DNA of 64,000 nucleotides from Antedon mediterranea (taxonomy: Eukaryota; Echinodermata; Crinoidea; Comatulida; Antedonidae): NCBI RefSeq assembly GCF_964355755.1, contig NC_092671.1:10243001-10307000 (forward strand). The letters run 5' to 3'. The position numbers and the translations under genes were made by a program. The notes beneath the pieces are model-generated. The model saw only the letters and a list, made by a program, of their open reading frames with translations. It was not told where the DNA came from and did no database searches. Shown piece after piece: positions 13,401 through 28,400 of this stretch; position 1 is the stretch's first letter, and the number at the start of each line of letters is the position of its first letter.

Positions 13401-16400
13401 AATTTTACCAAATTTTAAACAATTTCGACTTAAAGATACGTCATACGAGCACGTCGAATTGGACAATTTGCGCGCGTTTTTTATGAAAAGGTTAAAAAAT
13501 TCGTTTAAAATATGACTTTTTTTAAACAGTCGTAATTTCTAAACTAGACGGTCAACTTTTTGTGGATGACATTTTCTGGAAGTAGATGAGTTGTAGATAT
13601 CGGATCAGGTAATAATATGGCTAACCGGACATTGTGACGTCATCGTATGGCCACGCGAATATAAAATTTAGGATTTTTGTATCTTTCGTCATAGCTCATC
13701 ACATTGAATAGAGCGCATCTCCACTTATCCGTTTTCCATTTTCACCCCGATTTTGATATTGTCTAGGTCAATCAACTATCTTTCGCATGAGTGAAAAATA
13801 TTTTAATTTTTATGACGTCATCATGCCTAAAAATTGAAATCACGTGTGGCATCAATTTCAACTTTACAGTAAATTTTAATCTGTTATAGCTCGTAAGAAT
13901 AAAATGTGATAATCACGATTAAAACTTTTTCTGGAAGCTATTGGATTGTAGATACGAAATTATGTTAAAATGTTGCCAATCGGATGTTGTGACGTCATCA
14001 TATGGCCAGTTAAATAAAAAAGGTCGTATTTTCATCTTTTGCGTCATAATTCATTACATTTAAAAGAGCGCGCATCAATATTTCACGTATTCAAATCTCT
14101 TCTACACGCTAATACGTTGTTGCTGAGATAATTTCCTTTCGGAATTGCTACCTTCGCGTTTCATTTTAAAACCGTCAACATGTTAAAAATTGCAATAAAT
14201 AGCGGGTCCCGTAATTTCACCTATTCTACACTGTATGTGATATGGATACAGATTAGACTGTGTATACTATATATGAATTTAAATAATAAAATTCAGCAAT
14301 AACAACATATCATATTCTTCAGTTCAGGTCATAATGCCAACGTGAACACTTCCTTTTGTCCTCAACCTATCCCCTTAATGTTAATGTTGCACCACTTGCG
14401 CGGCGGATAACCAAACTCGTCAAAGTGACGAGTTACATGTCTAGTTCAGAGTGTGTGTGTGGATGCCCTTGAACATGTTAATGAACCCTTGTACAGTGCT
14501 AATTGGTGAAAAGAAAGCCTTAAGAACTACCTCATAGCCAGATTCTTAGGATACCTATTACCAAGTAACAATACTGTTCATTAAAGTAACAAATATTTCA
14601 AGAAACCAATGAACATATGAATTCAATAAATGTATGCGAAACCTTCTTTAATAATTATAACATGCTCACACTAGTTATCTACAGTACACTATGGGATTAT
14701 ATACTGGTAAACTTTTATGATTTTGAATTAATGTATATATATTTCTATCTCTTCTTTGTTTTGGGGGTAATTTTGAATAAATTGAATTAAATTGTAATCC
14801 TTTTAATCCATCCGCATTTCAACTTTTCCTGAAATGTGGGAATCAGATTCCGGCAGCCATATTCATTTCTCTAGAATGAAGGAGAGTGAAGGAACCAATG
14901 ATGATGGTTATGTAACTTAACTCAAGGAAAATAGAAGTGATATAATTCAGATTCATTTTGTAACTTTGAAGTAATCCAAGAAATTAGAAACAAACTTCTG
15001 ATTTGATATAAAACTTCTAACTAATTTGTATCGTACAATTCTATTTACAATCATTTTGCTAATTTATTGGTGTGATTTGTCGTGAAATACTTTTAGTAAG
15101 TAAAGAACTTAAAGTAACCGACTCCCCAGATAGCCATACAATAACTCTTGCAATAAAATCAATAAATTATCGCTTCACAAGCATCACTTAATATCATTTC
15201 AAGTGTTGAATTCATTTTTGGCTTTAAAACTCCATAAATCACAACCTTAAATCCCAACAACACTGGGGAATTCACCAAGTATAATCAATTAACCATTCTA
15301 TTTCACCAAGTGTTTTCTGTAACTACATTCAGAAACATAAAAGCACTTAAGAAATTGATATACGCAATCAATTCTATAAAATCACATTTTGACTCAAAAG
15401 AATACAAATTTTAATCAATTTTGAGTCACAATCCGTCACAATATCCTAAGCTAGCTATATCCTATGGATACTTAAAGCATATAGTAATGTTGAAATGTCT
15501 GTACTTTTTAAGTGAACAACGGAAGTTGATTTTTCTACATACCTTATTTAACGATGTTTCTGTAACACAAAAGGAAGTATACCATGCCTGTTGGCTATCA
15601 GATATTAAATATTGTATCAAATATTTATATTACATGTAATTAAGTCATTAAAAAAACAACAGAGAAATTGGGGGCAACCAGATTGAAATGAGTTGGCCGT
15701 CAGCAAGAAACCTAGATACCTTTAGGCTAATACTTTAAGTGAATTTATGAATCATATTTATACATTTATACCTGCCGGTATATAAATTCTTGACAGGTAT
15801 ACATTATTTAATAACAGTTAAACATTTTATACAAATAACCAAAAGTCAAGAAGAAAATTGGGGGAAACAAGATGGAAATTAATTGGCTTTGAGCAAAAAA
15901 CCTTACAACTTATCACTCATTTTTCTAAAAGGACACTAATCATAGCAATGTTTGGTTAACGGCTAAAATCATTAGTACAGTAGATCTGTTCCCTTTCAAC
16001 GTTTAACATGTAAAATCTTCCCAGTCGAAAATAATTTCAATTTTTCTTACGCTAATATGCTTTCGGCATTGATAAACTCTTAAAAATCTGGCATGAATTT
16101 TAACAAGTCATTAAAATATTTTAAGCACTCTACCCTAGCTGGGCCTATATCAATTTCCAAGGACTTTCATGCATAATATTAATCATAATAATCGTAACTT
16201 GATAAACTTAACTCAATGTTTAGCACTGTTGACTCCTGATTGAAATTATGAAGTGTAAGGCCAACCTTTAACACGTTTAGGGTCAGGTATTATAATCCTT
16301 TTCATTTGTAACTGCCATAAAAAGATTAAGTGTTGCTTTAATACCATCAATATTGATCATTGATTTAATTTTACATAACATTGGTGGATACATGTACTAA

Positions 16401-19400
16401 CTGATCTCAGTAACTTTAACTTATTACAAGAATACTTACTAGCATTAAACTTATGCCACTTTCCTTTTATATTGTATATATACCGGGTATTGCTAAACCC
16501 CGCAAACCTCCAAAAAAACATAAATCACTTTTATGTTGGTTCGGTGGGGTTTGCTATGTTTTTTAGAGGTTTGCGGGGTTTAGCATAAAAAAATTAAATT
16601 TAAAATTTAAAGAAATTTAATACTTCTTTACATGAATATACCTAGTGGGTCGTACACTACATATTCAATCACTTTTATGTTGGTTCGATGGGGTTTGCTA
16701 TGTTTTTTTGGAGGTTTGCGGGGTTTGCAGGGTTTAGCAATAGCATGCGCTTTCATTTTTTGACATGCCATGTTTGCCAAAATATTGTTCTTTTATGAAT
16801 ATTAAGCCTAAATATCTAAAACCAAGAGATTATGAAGTATAAAAGATTTCTTTATATATAGAATTTTTAATTTTACAATTGCTAATTTATTTTTAGATTT
16901 TTAACCAATTTTCAAAATGTTTTTTATATGCCTATCATTATCAATTATACAAAACAAGTGTACAATTAAACAGGTAATAGAGACTAACTTGTAATAACTA
17001 ACTTGAATGCATTTGTAAACTAATTGAACATGTTTTACTCATGAGATTAAACAATCAATATGCATAGGATCACATATATTCACTGGAATCATCTACAAAC
17101 GTGTTTTCAGATAAATGTTTTATTAGTGTTAATGTCTTGCATGGCGTGGTGACAATTAAATATACATAACATCTACATACTTATAAATTAATCACAATCA
17201 GCTTGAGGGCTTATTGATGGTTCAATATTTACGTCTATGGCAAAGCATGTAGATTAGCTAACTTAACAGATAAGTAAGCATGTTCTTAGTAAATGCGTTG
17301 TTCTTATGAAGGCTTTTAATTTCTATGTTGAACTAGATTAACAATAACCTGTTGAGAGTATAAATAACAAACCATTCTCTTGTTGTAAATTTTCTATCTT
17401 ACACAATATCTTAGTTTCAGAGTCCATTAAGTGTTTCATGTCACGATGCCTTTTGCGATGACCCTGGTAGTCACACCCCTGGTGGTTACCAATTAATGTT
17501 ATATACTCCAGTACTATAGACCAAAACGGAACATTAGGCAATGTACTGCTATAACATCTTTAGTTTATAGGGTTTAGTTTAAGTATAAAAGCTTTATTTC
17601 AACATTTATAAGTTAACTTCCATGTTACTGTTTTGTTTTATAGGATGCTATATACTGTAATTAGGAACATTGACTTAATTCTTACTGTATCAAAACAGAC
17701 TAAGTATGTTCATCTTAAATCTACTTATGATATCATTTAATGAACTTACATGAATAGACATAATGTAGTCTTAAAATAAATAATTAATATTAATTAATTA
17801 CCGTTGCTATGAAGTATCCAAGGGCTTATATCAACGTGGATGACGACATCGTGAATGATTAATTCACGTACAAGATCATTATTTTTATGACATCTACTCT
17901 TAAAAATTTAAAATAAAAACTAAACTAAATGAAACAAAGTGACAAAAAGTAAGATAAAAAAGTGATGAAGATGAAGAAACTTATTCTGAATCCCAATTAT
18001 TAGAACTTGGCAAAGTTTATCCTATAGATTACAAGAGACATTGAATTACATATAGCTTTTACTGTCCCATATATAAAGTTACTAACAAATAAGTTACAAT
18101 TACATATAGTTTGTGTCCCATATGTAAAGTTATAAATTTAGTCAAGGGCGAAAAAAAAAAAAAAAATTAAACTTGGAAGTCCTGCAGGTTGTAACAAAGA
18201 GGGAGGTGATGAAATATTGTGAACGAACATGATTGTGATGTGTTACCACGGCAATTGTATTCATATAACCATTAGAGAGGGAATTTTTGTTTAAATCTTT
18301 TTATTGTTCAATATGTTGGGTAATAATTCACCAACATTTCTGTGCTTCCGTTGGAGTTTAAAGAACTCCCTCGTGCAGGCAACTGACATAGTTTCTTGCT
18401 GGTTTAAAAAAAAAAACTGTTAAAACAGTTGTTTTACAAATTCTTCAGAAAGTTTATTTAATATTACATAATAAAAATAGGTATGACATTTCTACTTAAG
18501 TAAAATGTATTGTTTGTGTGTAACTATTAGATGAGCCGAAACTCTTCACATCAATTTCTTGAAAAGTTGTGCTGTTGCATAAAATATTACAACTGAACAC
18601 TATATTATTTTATTCTTTGTAGAAAAGAAAAGCAAAATGTATTCAAGTAACTTTGAATGTTGCATATATTTTCAAAGAAGTAAGAAAAAACAAAGAAAGA
18701 AGATTAGAAAATGACATTAAACTTTATGCAAATTATGAGTCATAAAATCATCACGTAATAACAAAACTTTTTAAATGATTTCTGTGGAATGTGTTTTTAT
18801 GAACATTGGACACACGTGCAAAACACACATTACTTCCGCACGCTGGCTCATAAATTTTTACTCTTAGGCACTTTACTTTAATCTCTGTTTTTTTATATTA
18901 CAGAGTTCTAATAAGTTCTGTATTAGTGAATAAGTTAGTACAGATTTTAAAGTTCATTTAAACAACACAAACATATCAAATACTGTCGCTGTTACTATCA
19001 ATATCTGTATACGAGTTGAACCCAGCAATTGTGATTTCAAAGCAAGTTGTTTACCATCAGACCACTGTAATATTATGAATTTAGGAAGCATAAAAGGTCA
19101 TAATAAGAAAATAAAAATAATAAATACAGTAATAGAGTAGTTATATAATATTACAAGCAGGATGTGAAAGCGATTTCTACTAGACATGTTGACGCTGCTA
19201 TTGGGGTATTGGGGAAAGGGCAAATTTAAGAAAGTTAACATCCAAGAAATATTTCATGTCATGTCATTAACATCATTCACTCATTCTAGGAGGTATTCGC
19301 TAATTTGTTTTTTGTTGTCGTTTGTGTGCATGCACCTTCTTCAACAGGTCTGTCTATTCTATCAGCTTTTCCATTGAATCAAGAATGATTATGATTATAT

Positions 19401-22400
19401 ATGAACATAGATAATCTATTGAAAGTAATTATTAACAATACAAGATGAATTTGACAAAATAGATAAATTATTATTATTTATCTGGATAAATAGCATAGTT
19501 TTAAATTCTCATTCTCTCTCATTTCAAACTAGGCATCACCAGTTACCTCAAATCTACCTTCTGGATAACATCTACAATATTTTCTGGCTTATGAAAATGA
19601 AAACGTCGAGAATTCACACAACCTCCTCCCCTCTTTTTAAATTAAAAAAATAAAATACTTACAGTTATCGGCTTGATCTGGTACAAACTGTTCTGCTTCA
19701 TGGTCGCTGTATAAACCTAATAGAAAAAACAAATGCAACATTATACAATTTTGTATAAATAAATATAGTCAAAACATTCATTTTCGAATAACAAGCCTAT
19801 TTTACACATTATTGAATATCATGTTACAAAAACATCATAAATCATAAAAATGAGAAAAAGTTGGTTTATATATAACAAATGGGACAAACAGTGGCAGAAA
19901 TGGTTCATGATTTTAAATAAGTTACTTAATATTTTAGAATGTTATACTTATATTTAGAAATAAAATTATTAATTAAGGTTACTCTGTAGTTTATAACGTT
20001 TTATTAATATATATTGTATACAGAATATGTTGCTAATTTTCCGTGTACATCTTTATCACTTTGAAATTAACATATAATGTATAGTCAATATGTATAACAT
20101 GTTACAGTATGTTAATGTCATTAAAAATTACCAACCATACATATATATTAATGCAATATCTGTACAATACCATTCTAACCACTAATTAGCTAACAATAAT
20201 CATTAACACAATTTAGTTTTGAGCTAATTACACAAAAAACACTGTGCAAACTCATAGCCTAGGGAGGTCTATCTACCTATTACATAATTATTATTAATTC
20301 ATCATAATATCAGTTACAATTAATATTCACTCGGATGAACTTTCACAATAGGTTAAGAACGTCATGACATCACCCGATACAATCAACAACAATATAACTA
20401 TGACATCACCAATTCTGTTCAAACATTAATTTCCAAAACAGAATCCATTTTGTTTTGACACACAGTTCTGTTAAAATCCAATTAAAACATTTTCACGTGA
20501 ATAAACATTCCTAATACAAAATTATAAAAATATTAGCTTTGTTTTGTTTTTATATATTTAGGCAAATTTCCAAGGATAACCATGTATCTGAATTTATTCA
20601 CCATCTCTACATAAATATACAGTATAGTATAGGTTTAGTCCGGGACTGTATAACTGTCCTCTTTCAAGGATACCATTTTAAGATAGCCTTGACCTACATC
20701 ATCTTTCGATATCTGTCAGGATTTGAACCCAGCACCCTGTGATCGGTAGCCAACCATCATAACCACCAAGTTAATGACGTAACTAATTATGTTAATGAAC
20801 CTGTATGAAGCCACCAGCCAATACAACACTAATCAATACCCAACGATCATGTTTATAGATTTATTATTACCAATTTGACGAAGACAAAAGAAAAAGCGGA
20901 AGTCTTGGAGTGTGTTAAACTCCAATGAGTTTGCTCAAAGAATATTGTTCTTAGGAGGAAACAAGAAAATTTGTTTATTAGACTGTAATTTTGAATCGAT
21001 GCGACGGCACATGTATACTTCAAAACAACTACACTTTCTTAATATAATCAATAAAAACAGGAAATAGATTTAACTATAATGATTGTCATCCACCTGTTTC
21101 TTAATTAAACTTATCCAAAGCTTTTCCAATGGTAAACAATACGTATTCTTTGAGTACTTGCAAAAAAAAACTTACAAAACCATTTGCGTTACCATTTTAC
21201 CATTTACCTAATTCTAGTGAGTGAGTGGCCGAGCGATTAAGACAGTGGAACCGTAATCACGTAGCCATAACATCGGCAGGGGTTCGAGGCTCACTCACTC
21301 CATGGTTCTGGTGGTAGAACGAGTCTTCTCGGATAAGGACTATAAACCGTAGGTCCAGTGTACACAACTTGCTCGTATGCACTTTAAAGAACCTAGTACA
21401 TCTTTCGAGACGAGTAGGGGGTTACCCCGGTGTATTAGTACATCACAGCCACTGATCACCAACTGGGCCCTCTGGGAGATCAGTCTTTGACTGAAGAGGT
21501 CACCCAGTATAAAGATAAAACAAACAAACAAACCAAATTAATTCAGAGAGGCCAACCCAGTGGCTTGAACAGAGATTGTTCCCTCGCGAAAATCACTTTA
21601 TTTCTCGTGGCTAACATCACTGTAAATGTTGGTATCATCAAAGCATAGAATTACTAACTGTCTACAAGTAGTGGGTTTAGTGCAGTGGAATAAGTACAGT
21701 CAACTGTCCTATAGTAATACAGGACTTTTTTTTTGAAAACTAGACTTTTCTTGAAGGTTCAAAAACTCCTACATTATTTTGTACCATTAAAAAAACAATG
21801 AGAATATGAACATTGTGTAATTATGCCAGACCAAGACATCATCATGTCCATAAGTGGGCACACCACATAAAGTTTGATACGGTAGAAAGAGCTTTAGAGA
21901 TGATACGATAAAACAAATATTTTAATACTTTGTAAATTACTATATGATTATGTAAGACAATCTACCATATCAAGCTTCCATTCATTAATTATTAATCCCT
22001 GAAGACAATTATGATCAAATTAATTCAAAATTACACAGAATATTTAATCAAATTTATCTTTATTCTTACCAGTTGTAAATAAGCAATCAAGTTTTGTAAC
22101 CCTAAAATAGTTAGATCAAAAGAATTAACATAGTACGTTTCAACAAAACAATACTGTTGCAATCTTTGTTCTAAACAACTCCATATCAATATTCGCTTTT
22201 GAACAAAGTCCCAGATTAAATGTTATATAAATATTCAAGATTAAAAAAATGAATATCTAAACCCAGATTAATAAAAAAAAAATGATTATGATTGATAAGA
22301 AAATGAATCTACAAAATGCAAAGATAAGAGGATATAAGATTTTGGAGTATCTTTCTTTAATAGAAGGAGTGCCATGAACTATGAAGGGTCAACTACCAGA

Positions 22401-25400
22401 ATCATTCACCTGGATTAATCAAAAAAAGATAAAAAGATAAAAAAAATCTAACAGGGATATAGTTAACCAAAAACTTGGTGGTGGACCTTAAATATACAAT
22501 AATAAAGTAGGAAGTTAAACAAATTTCTCTGAAACGGTGGATGTGTGCCTAATGAAAATTAATTTTGGTGGTCGAACCAAGGCAATGTAACAACATTGAC
22601 GCTGAGCTCACCTTGCCAAGATAGGAACCCGTAACAGTCCTTTGATCTTATGTCTGGCTGCGACAAATACCAACAGTACTATATTATGCACTGATTTGGC
22701 GTGGTGCCTGTTTAGAGGACATGAAACTGACCATGTCGCAGACATAAATAAACCCTTTGATCTCCAGAGCTCAGCATCCTTGTTAGAACTTAGATAAAAA
22801 TTAGCCGAGGTGAAAATCACATTAAAAAACAATTTTTTTTAAAAGATCTTTATTGCGCATCACATCAGTGAACAACTGAAATAGAAATTTTCCTTTTCTT
22901 AACCATATTTCCGTTTAGAATAATTCAGAAAAAATGAACTTTACTAAAATGGAATGGCTTCTAAGCAAAAGGCAGCAAGCCATATAGGTTAAAACATGGA
23001 TAACAAGTACAAATCATTCTATCTAAACAGTACAAGGAAAATGAACGTAGAGAAGGTTAATACTTATTTATATTTTGCTCAGTATTTTTAGTTTTAAACT
23101 GAATAAATTATAATGCTTGTAGAGAGTTTAAATTCAATCCCTTTAATCGGTTATACGTCTTTTAAGAAGCATTACAAACATCCAACATGTAGGTCAAACA
23201 AAGATGCTAACATAGTCTTCAAAACAATAAAAATATATATCACATCTTTAGGATTAGTTGCCAGTAAAAATGCTTCATCTTCTTGCTTAAATCCATCAAA
23301 TTCCAAGGAATTTACAGACTTTAGACGCATTAGGATATAAATCCATTTCAAGCCTACAACGTATATTATTTTTACAATATTTTTATTCGATTTGAAATGC
23401 TCCCCGGAGGATGAGCAAAACAATGAAACTGACAATCTTAAATCTTATCCAAATCACATGGCATTGACAATTTACTATACCTTACAAAATCTATTACTTT
23501 CATCATTTAGTATCAAATTATCTGCATCAAATATGTCAAATTCAATTAATAAATGATTTAATGCATACAGAAAAACTGCTTTTGTTTTCATCATTTTCGC
23601 AAACTGTTGATGATTTAAATTTATGTTTTAATAATTAAATATGGCAACATGTGTGATATCCTAAATAGTGTTTTAAGAATTGCTAAGAAAACTGTCTTCA
23701 TTCATTTATTGTGTAATTTATTATTATATTATAAAAAAATATAATGTTACAAATGATGAATGATGTTATATATATATATAAATAATTGGAGGGGAGGGGA
23801 GGCAATGACAAAAGGAGAATTTTGAATATTCATTTTTTTGGAAACTATAATATCTCTTACAAAGTGTGTCACTTGTGTGTGTGTTTCCAAATAAAAATGT
23901 CCTATCTTTTTTAAAGTTTATAAATTTTGAAAGGAAATCAAAGATTATAACAAAACGAAGAGTTGTAACACTTTTTAGAATAGAAAGTATAACACAGAAT
24001 ACCAAGTTTCTAACAAAATATTTATTCTGACATATCAATAGCATATTACAATTTGAGGTATGGTGTCAATCGTTCAGGTAGATGAGATGAAATTCCAAAA
24101 GATGCTTTTACATTCAACCTTCTCTGTATTTTTGAGCAGTAATGCATTTAATCATCAATTGTACCTATGCAGTGGTGCATGGTTTGGTAGTGAATGGTTT
24201 CCTCATATTTGTCACCACCGAGTCTACACCATCAACAACCATGTTATCACAATCAACAGATTGTTTGTCCGCAAACTGATGAATTATTCATGAGATGGCA
24301 AAGAGGAAGCAATCTATTATCTGGCCATTGTTGCATTTGTTTGTCTTGTTTTGTTAAGTAGGCCAAAGTCTATCCTAAAGAAATTTGGTATTAGTACTTG
24401 TTAGTTATTCAAAACGGAAATAAGTTTGACATTCCACTAAAAATGTTTTTTTTCCTTTAAATTTTATTCCTAAAATTGACAATTGTCAATATTTTAGACC
24501 CTATAGTCTTTGTGAATTACACAAATCAACAGTGGTGTTGGTAGTGTGAGCTTACCTGGACAAACCAACAATAGCCTCTCTCTCTCTCTCTCCGACGAGT
24601 GGAATACATTACGAAAAGAAAATATTTAAGCACCAAAAATTAAAGTAGAAGTGTATGAGTTAAAATCTTGCTTGGAATACAGTTTTCTTTACACATTTTA
24701 TTTATGATTGTAGGACAGTTTAGAATTTCTATCAATAATTAAATAATAATAAATACTGATAGTAGTAAAAGTAAGTATTCATATTCTGTGATAATATACA
24801 CATGTTATCAGATTCTCTTATCAATAACTTCCTGTAATGTATGGCCACTGTTGACAGATAAAACAAAGATTTTGATACAATTGATTATGATGCAATACTT
24901 TACTGCATAACTAGCTATTTCATTATCTGCTATTTGTTTTAATAGTACTATCTATTACTATCAATACAGTACTGAATATTAATCATACCTTAAGCTCTGT
25001 CTACACTATCCAACTTTATGTGACAAAGAAATGTGATGTGCCCATGGACATGATGATGTCATGGTACTACCATATTTGTGCATATCCCTACTATATATGG
25101 GCAAATAATTAGGTCTATAGAATTATGATCACACGTGTTATCAGAAAGTGTAAAGTACATATATTTTCTTTAGTAAGTTACTGTTGGTATTTTATAAGCT
25201 AAAGAGAGAAAAGAATGGTGTAATCTCACATAAATGCCAGCAGAGGAGGGAGTTTTTGGTCATAATCAATTCAATTCAATTCTTTATTGCTGCAAATGCC
25301 ATAAAGGGCTAATATCCACTTAAACATACATCATACAAACATAATTATACATATTTACATTTAAAATTTAAACACATACATTTTAGTCATTACTACTGTA

Positions 25401-28400
25401 GTTAGTTGTTATTATTTTTAATTATTGTAATTATTGTTATTATGATTATTGTTATAGTTATTATAATAATTAATAAAATAAATCATGGTTTAAATAGTAA
25501 ACCTGAAGTATCATCAATACAATACTGTATGTAAGAGTCTATAAATAAACTAATCAGAGTTCATTAGATGTTCCTCAGAGATCATGGGACCTGATGCTGA
25601 CTTGATTCCATGGTTACATGAACACAAACATAGACATAGTGGTAACAGCAGCAGTTATCAATCCCAATATGATAGTAAAAAATCTAACCTATGATCTACA
25701 ACATAATAAAAGTATACAAATTAAGTAATGACTACAGTAAATAGTAATATATAAGTGTTCTGTGCGATTACTGTATGAAGTGTTTTAATGTAAAGCTCTG
25801 TCTACACTATCAAACTTTATGTGACAACAAAATGTGATGTGTCCATGTATATGGACATAATGATGTCATATCACTACCATATTTGAGCATTTCACTACCA
25901 TATTTAGGCACATCACACTTTTCTTGACAAACTAGTTTGATAGTGTAGACAGAGCTTAACAATAGGCTTGTCCCTAAAGTGCAGATTAAACAGCAAACTG
26001 CAGTTACTAATAATAAATAAGGATATATTTTGCAGGTGCACACGTGTTCTGTAAATACTATTTCTGTGGTTTAAAAAAAACTTTAGAACTTAGAAGTTGG
26101 ATATTTCCTGCATCAAAATAAAACCTTGGAAACAAGAAACCTTTTAAAATTTGTGATTTCTTTTTGTAGCTTTCAACTATCAATCTATCATTTGTATATA
26201 GTTTTGAAGTTTAATAGAGGGCATTGGCATATCAAGCAAAAGAAAAAGTCTGAACGTCAATCACTGTTGGCTTATCACACTCACGCAGACTTTTTAAATC
26301 TTCAATGTTTCATATTTTATTATTTATCATATTTACTGCATAATCTGGTTCAGAGTATTTCAATTCACCTTTAAAATATTAATATAACAAACGATAAAAA
26401 GCTTTTCGAAAAAATGTTGTAATGTACCAGTGTAGAAGATATTGCTTTTTGAACTACAATTCCTGAATGAACTTTAAAAGAGGAAACCAGAAACAGGATA
26501 ACCATTCAAAGGTTGCGGTTAAGGAAAGTAAAGGCTTCCTAACGGATATATCAAGATAAACTATCCTCAAACAAAATGATATGATTCTGTAGTAGATTTA
26601 AGGCGCTAAAATGGGTTTCTACAATTATTCCTGAATAATAATAACGTACAGTACTTATCCTTTATTAAACACTCATTGTATACTTTTTTTAAACAATTAT
26701 GCTCAATAGGCTAATTTTTACTATTTAACATATTTTTATTTAAGTTTGCTTCATAAGGCATTTATCGTATCTGTTTTCTGTTTCATACCTTTTTAAGTGG
26801 CAAATTGTGTTGCGTTTGGTCTTGATAAAAAAAAAATTTAAAAGTAAATAAAATGAATTGGTATCTCCAAGGTACCAAGAAAATGTAGAAATGTAAATAC
26901 CATGTGTAAATTTAAGAGAAAACTAAAATTGATAATTCAGTAGCGGTCCGGTTCTGCTTGGTCCAGATTAACAGAAAAACACGGCCGAACATTTTCCTTA
27001 AAATGATTAGGCTTAGCCATAATTCCTGATCAATCTGGATTAAGAAACATAGTTTTTGATTGAATTTTTTGCTATACCATTAAATGCGTATGTCTATATG
27101 TTACACTGCCAAATTTTAATTTAGAAATCTATGAATATACAAAACTACATTTAACTTTAAGTAAAAATATTCATAATGATTTAAATTTAATTAATCCAAA
27201 AAAGCCAAAATCAGATTAAAAATTCAAGATTTTGTATGGAGTAATATATAATAATAAAGAGGCTTTGATAATCTTTGCTCAAATTATGATTAAATACAGT
27301 ACATATACAAGTCACAGTGAAAAGTATATAAAAAGGATTACATAATTATTGTATAATACTGAAAATTTGCATTTTTCATCATGTTTAGTAAGATTTTAAG
27401 TTGATTGACTTCTAGTGTTATAATCTTGTCATAATTAATTCCTAAACTTTTCCATTTTTTCAATAATACAAAATTGTTTTAATTATAAGTAAAAATGATA
27501 TAACTTTCCCATTAGGTGATTACGAAACTAATTTGACAACAAAATAATAGGCTATGGATTGCTACAGTCCAGTTCAGTGCGATCAAGGCATAACTTTTGA
27601 GAAATCTTCATGTAAAAAAACCAGAAGGGATTCCATACCAAATAATAGGCTTTGGATTGTTAGAGTCCAGTCCAGTGCGATTAAGACATTAGATAACTTT
27701 TGAGAAATTATCAGGTAAAACAACCAGAAGGGATTCCATACCAAATAATAGGCTTTGGATTGTTAGAGTCCAGTCCAGTGCGATCAAGACATTAGATAAC
27801 TTTCGAGAAATTATCAGGTAAAACAACCAGAAGGGATTCCATACAAAATAATAGGCTTTGGATTGTTAGAGTCCAGTCCAGTGAGATCAAGACATTAGAT
27901 AACTTTTTGAGAAATCTTCAGGTAAAACAACCAGAACTTAGAAGGGATTCCATACAAAATAATAGGCTTTGGACTGCTACAAATTAAGTCCAGTGTAATC
28001 AAAACATTAGATAACTTCATGTATAAAATGACTCAATTTTATTTAGTGTACTGTAGGTTTACTAACAATACCATAACAATTATTAAATGTGTAAGGAATG
28101 TAAGCCTATTAGCTGTAGGATACACAATGACAATTACACTCATAAAGTAATTGTAACTAAAAATATTACAACAAAAAAACCAAACAGCTATATATAATAA
28201 TAATAATAATTGCGTTAAACTATGTAATAATTATACATTATTGTGTAAACATAATGATAAGAATGTATAAAATCCATTTATAATTGGTTGGATTATATTG
28301 TACATTAAATATCTAATGTTTTCAAGGTTATTATCATTCCATTAGTCACCTCAACCTAATGAAATGATCAATGAATTTTAACCATTGGTAAATTTTACTG

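Larger units (their letters stand above)
5595..19662 (-). other. ETS intron 4 (14.1 kb), repeat-rich
   Basis: The longest intron of the gene. It holds the 23-bp minisatellite, dispersed repeats near 6.4 and 7.3 kb, the Helentron-like element, a LINE tail, the TA-flanked MITE and a tRNA-like SINE head, all listed separately. Short open frames on both strands here match no family and lack splice or domain support. Stretches 8-12.8 kb, 14.8-16.4 kb and 16.8-19 kb show nothing I can name. Confidence 0.7.
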
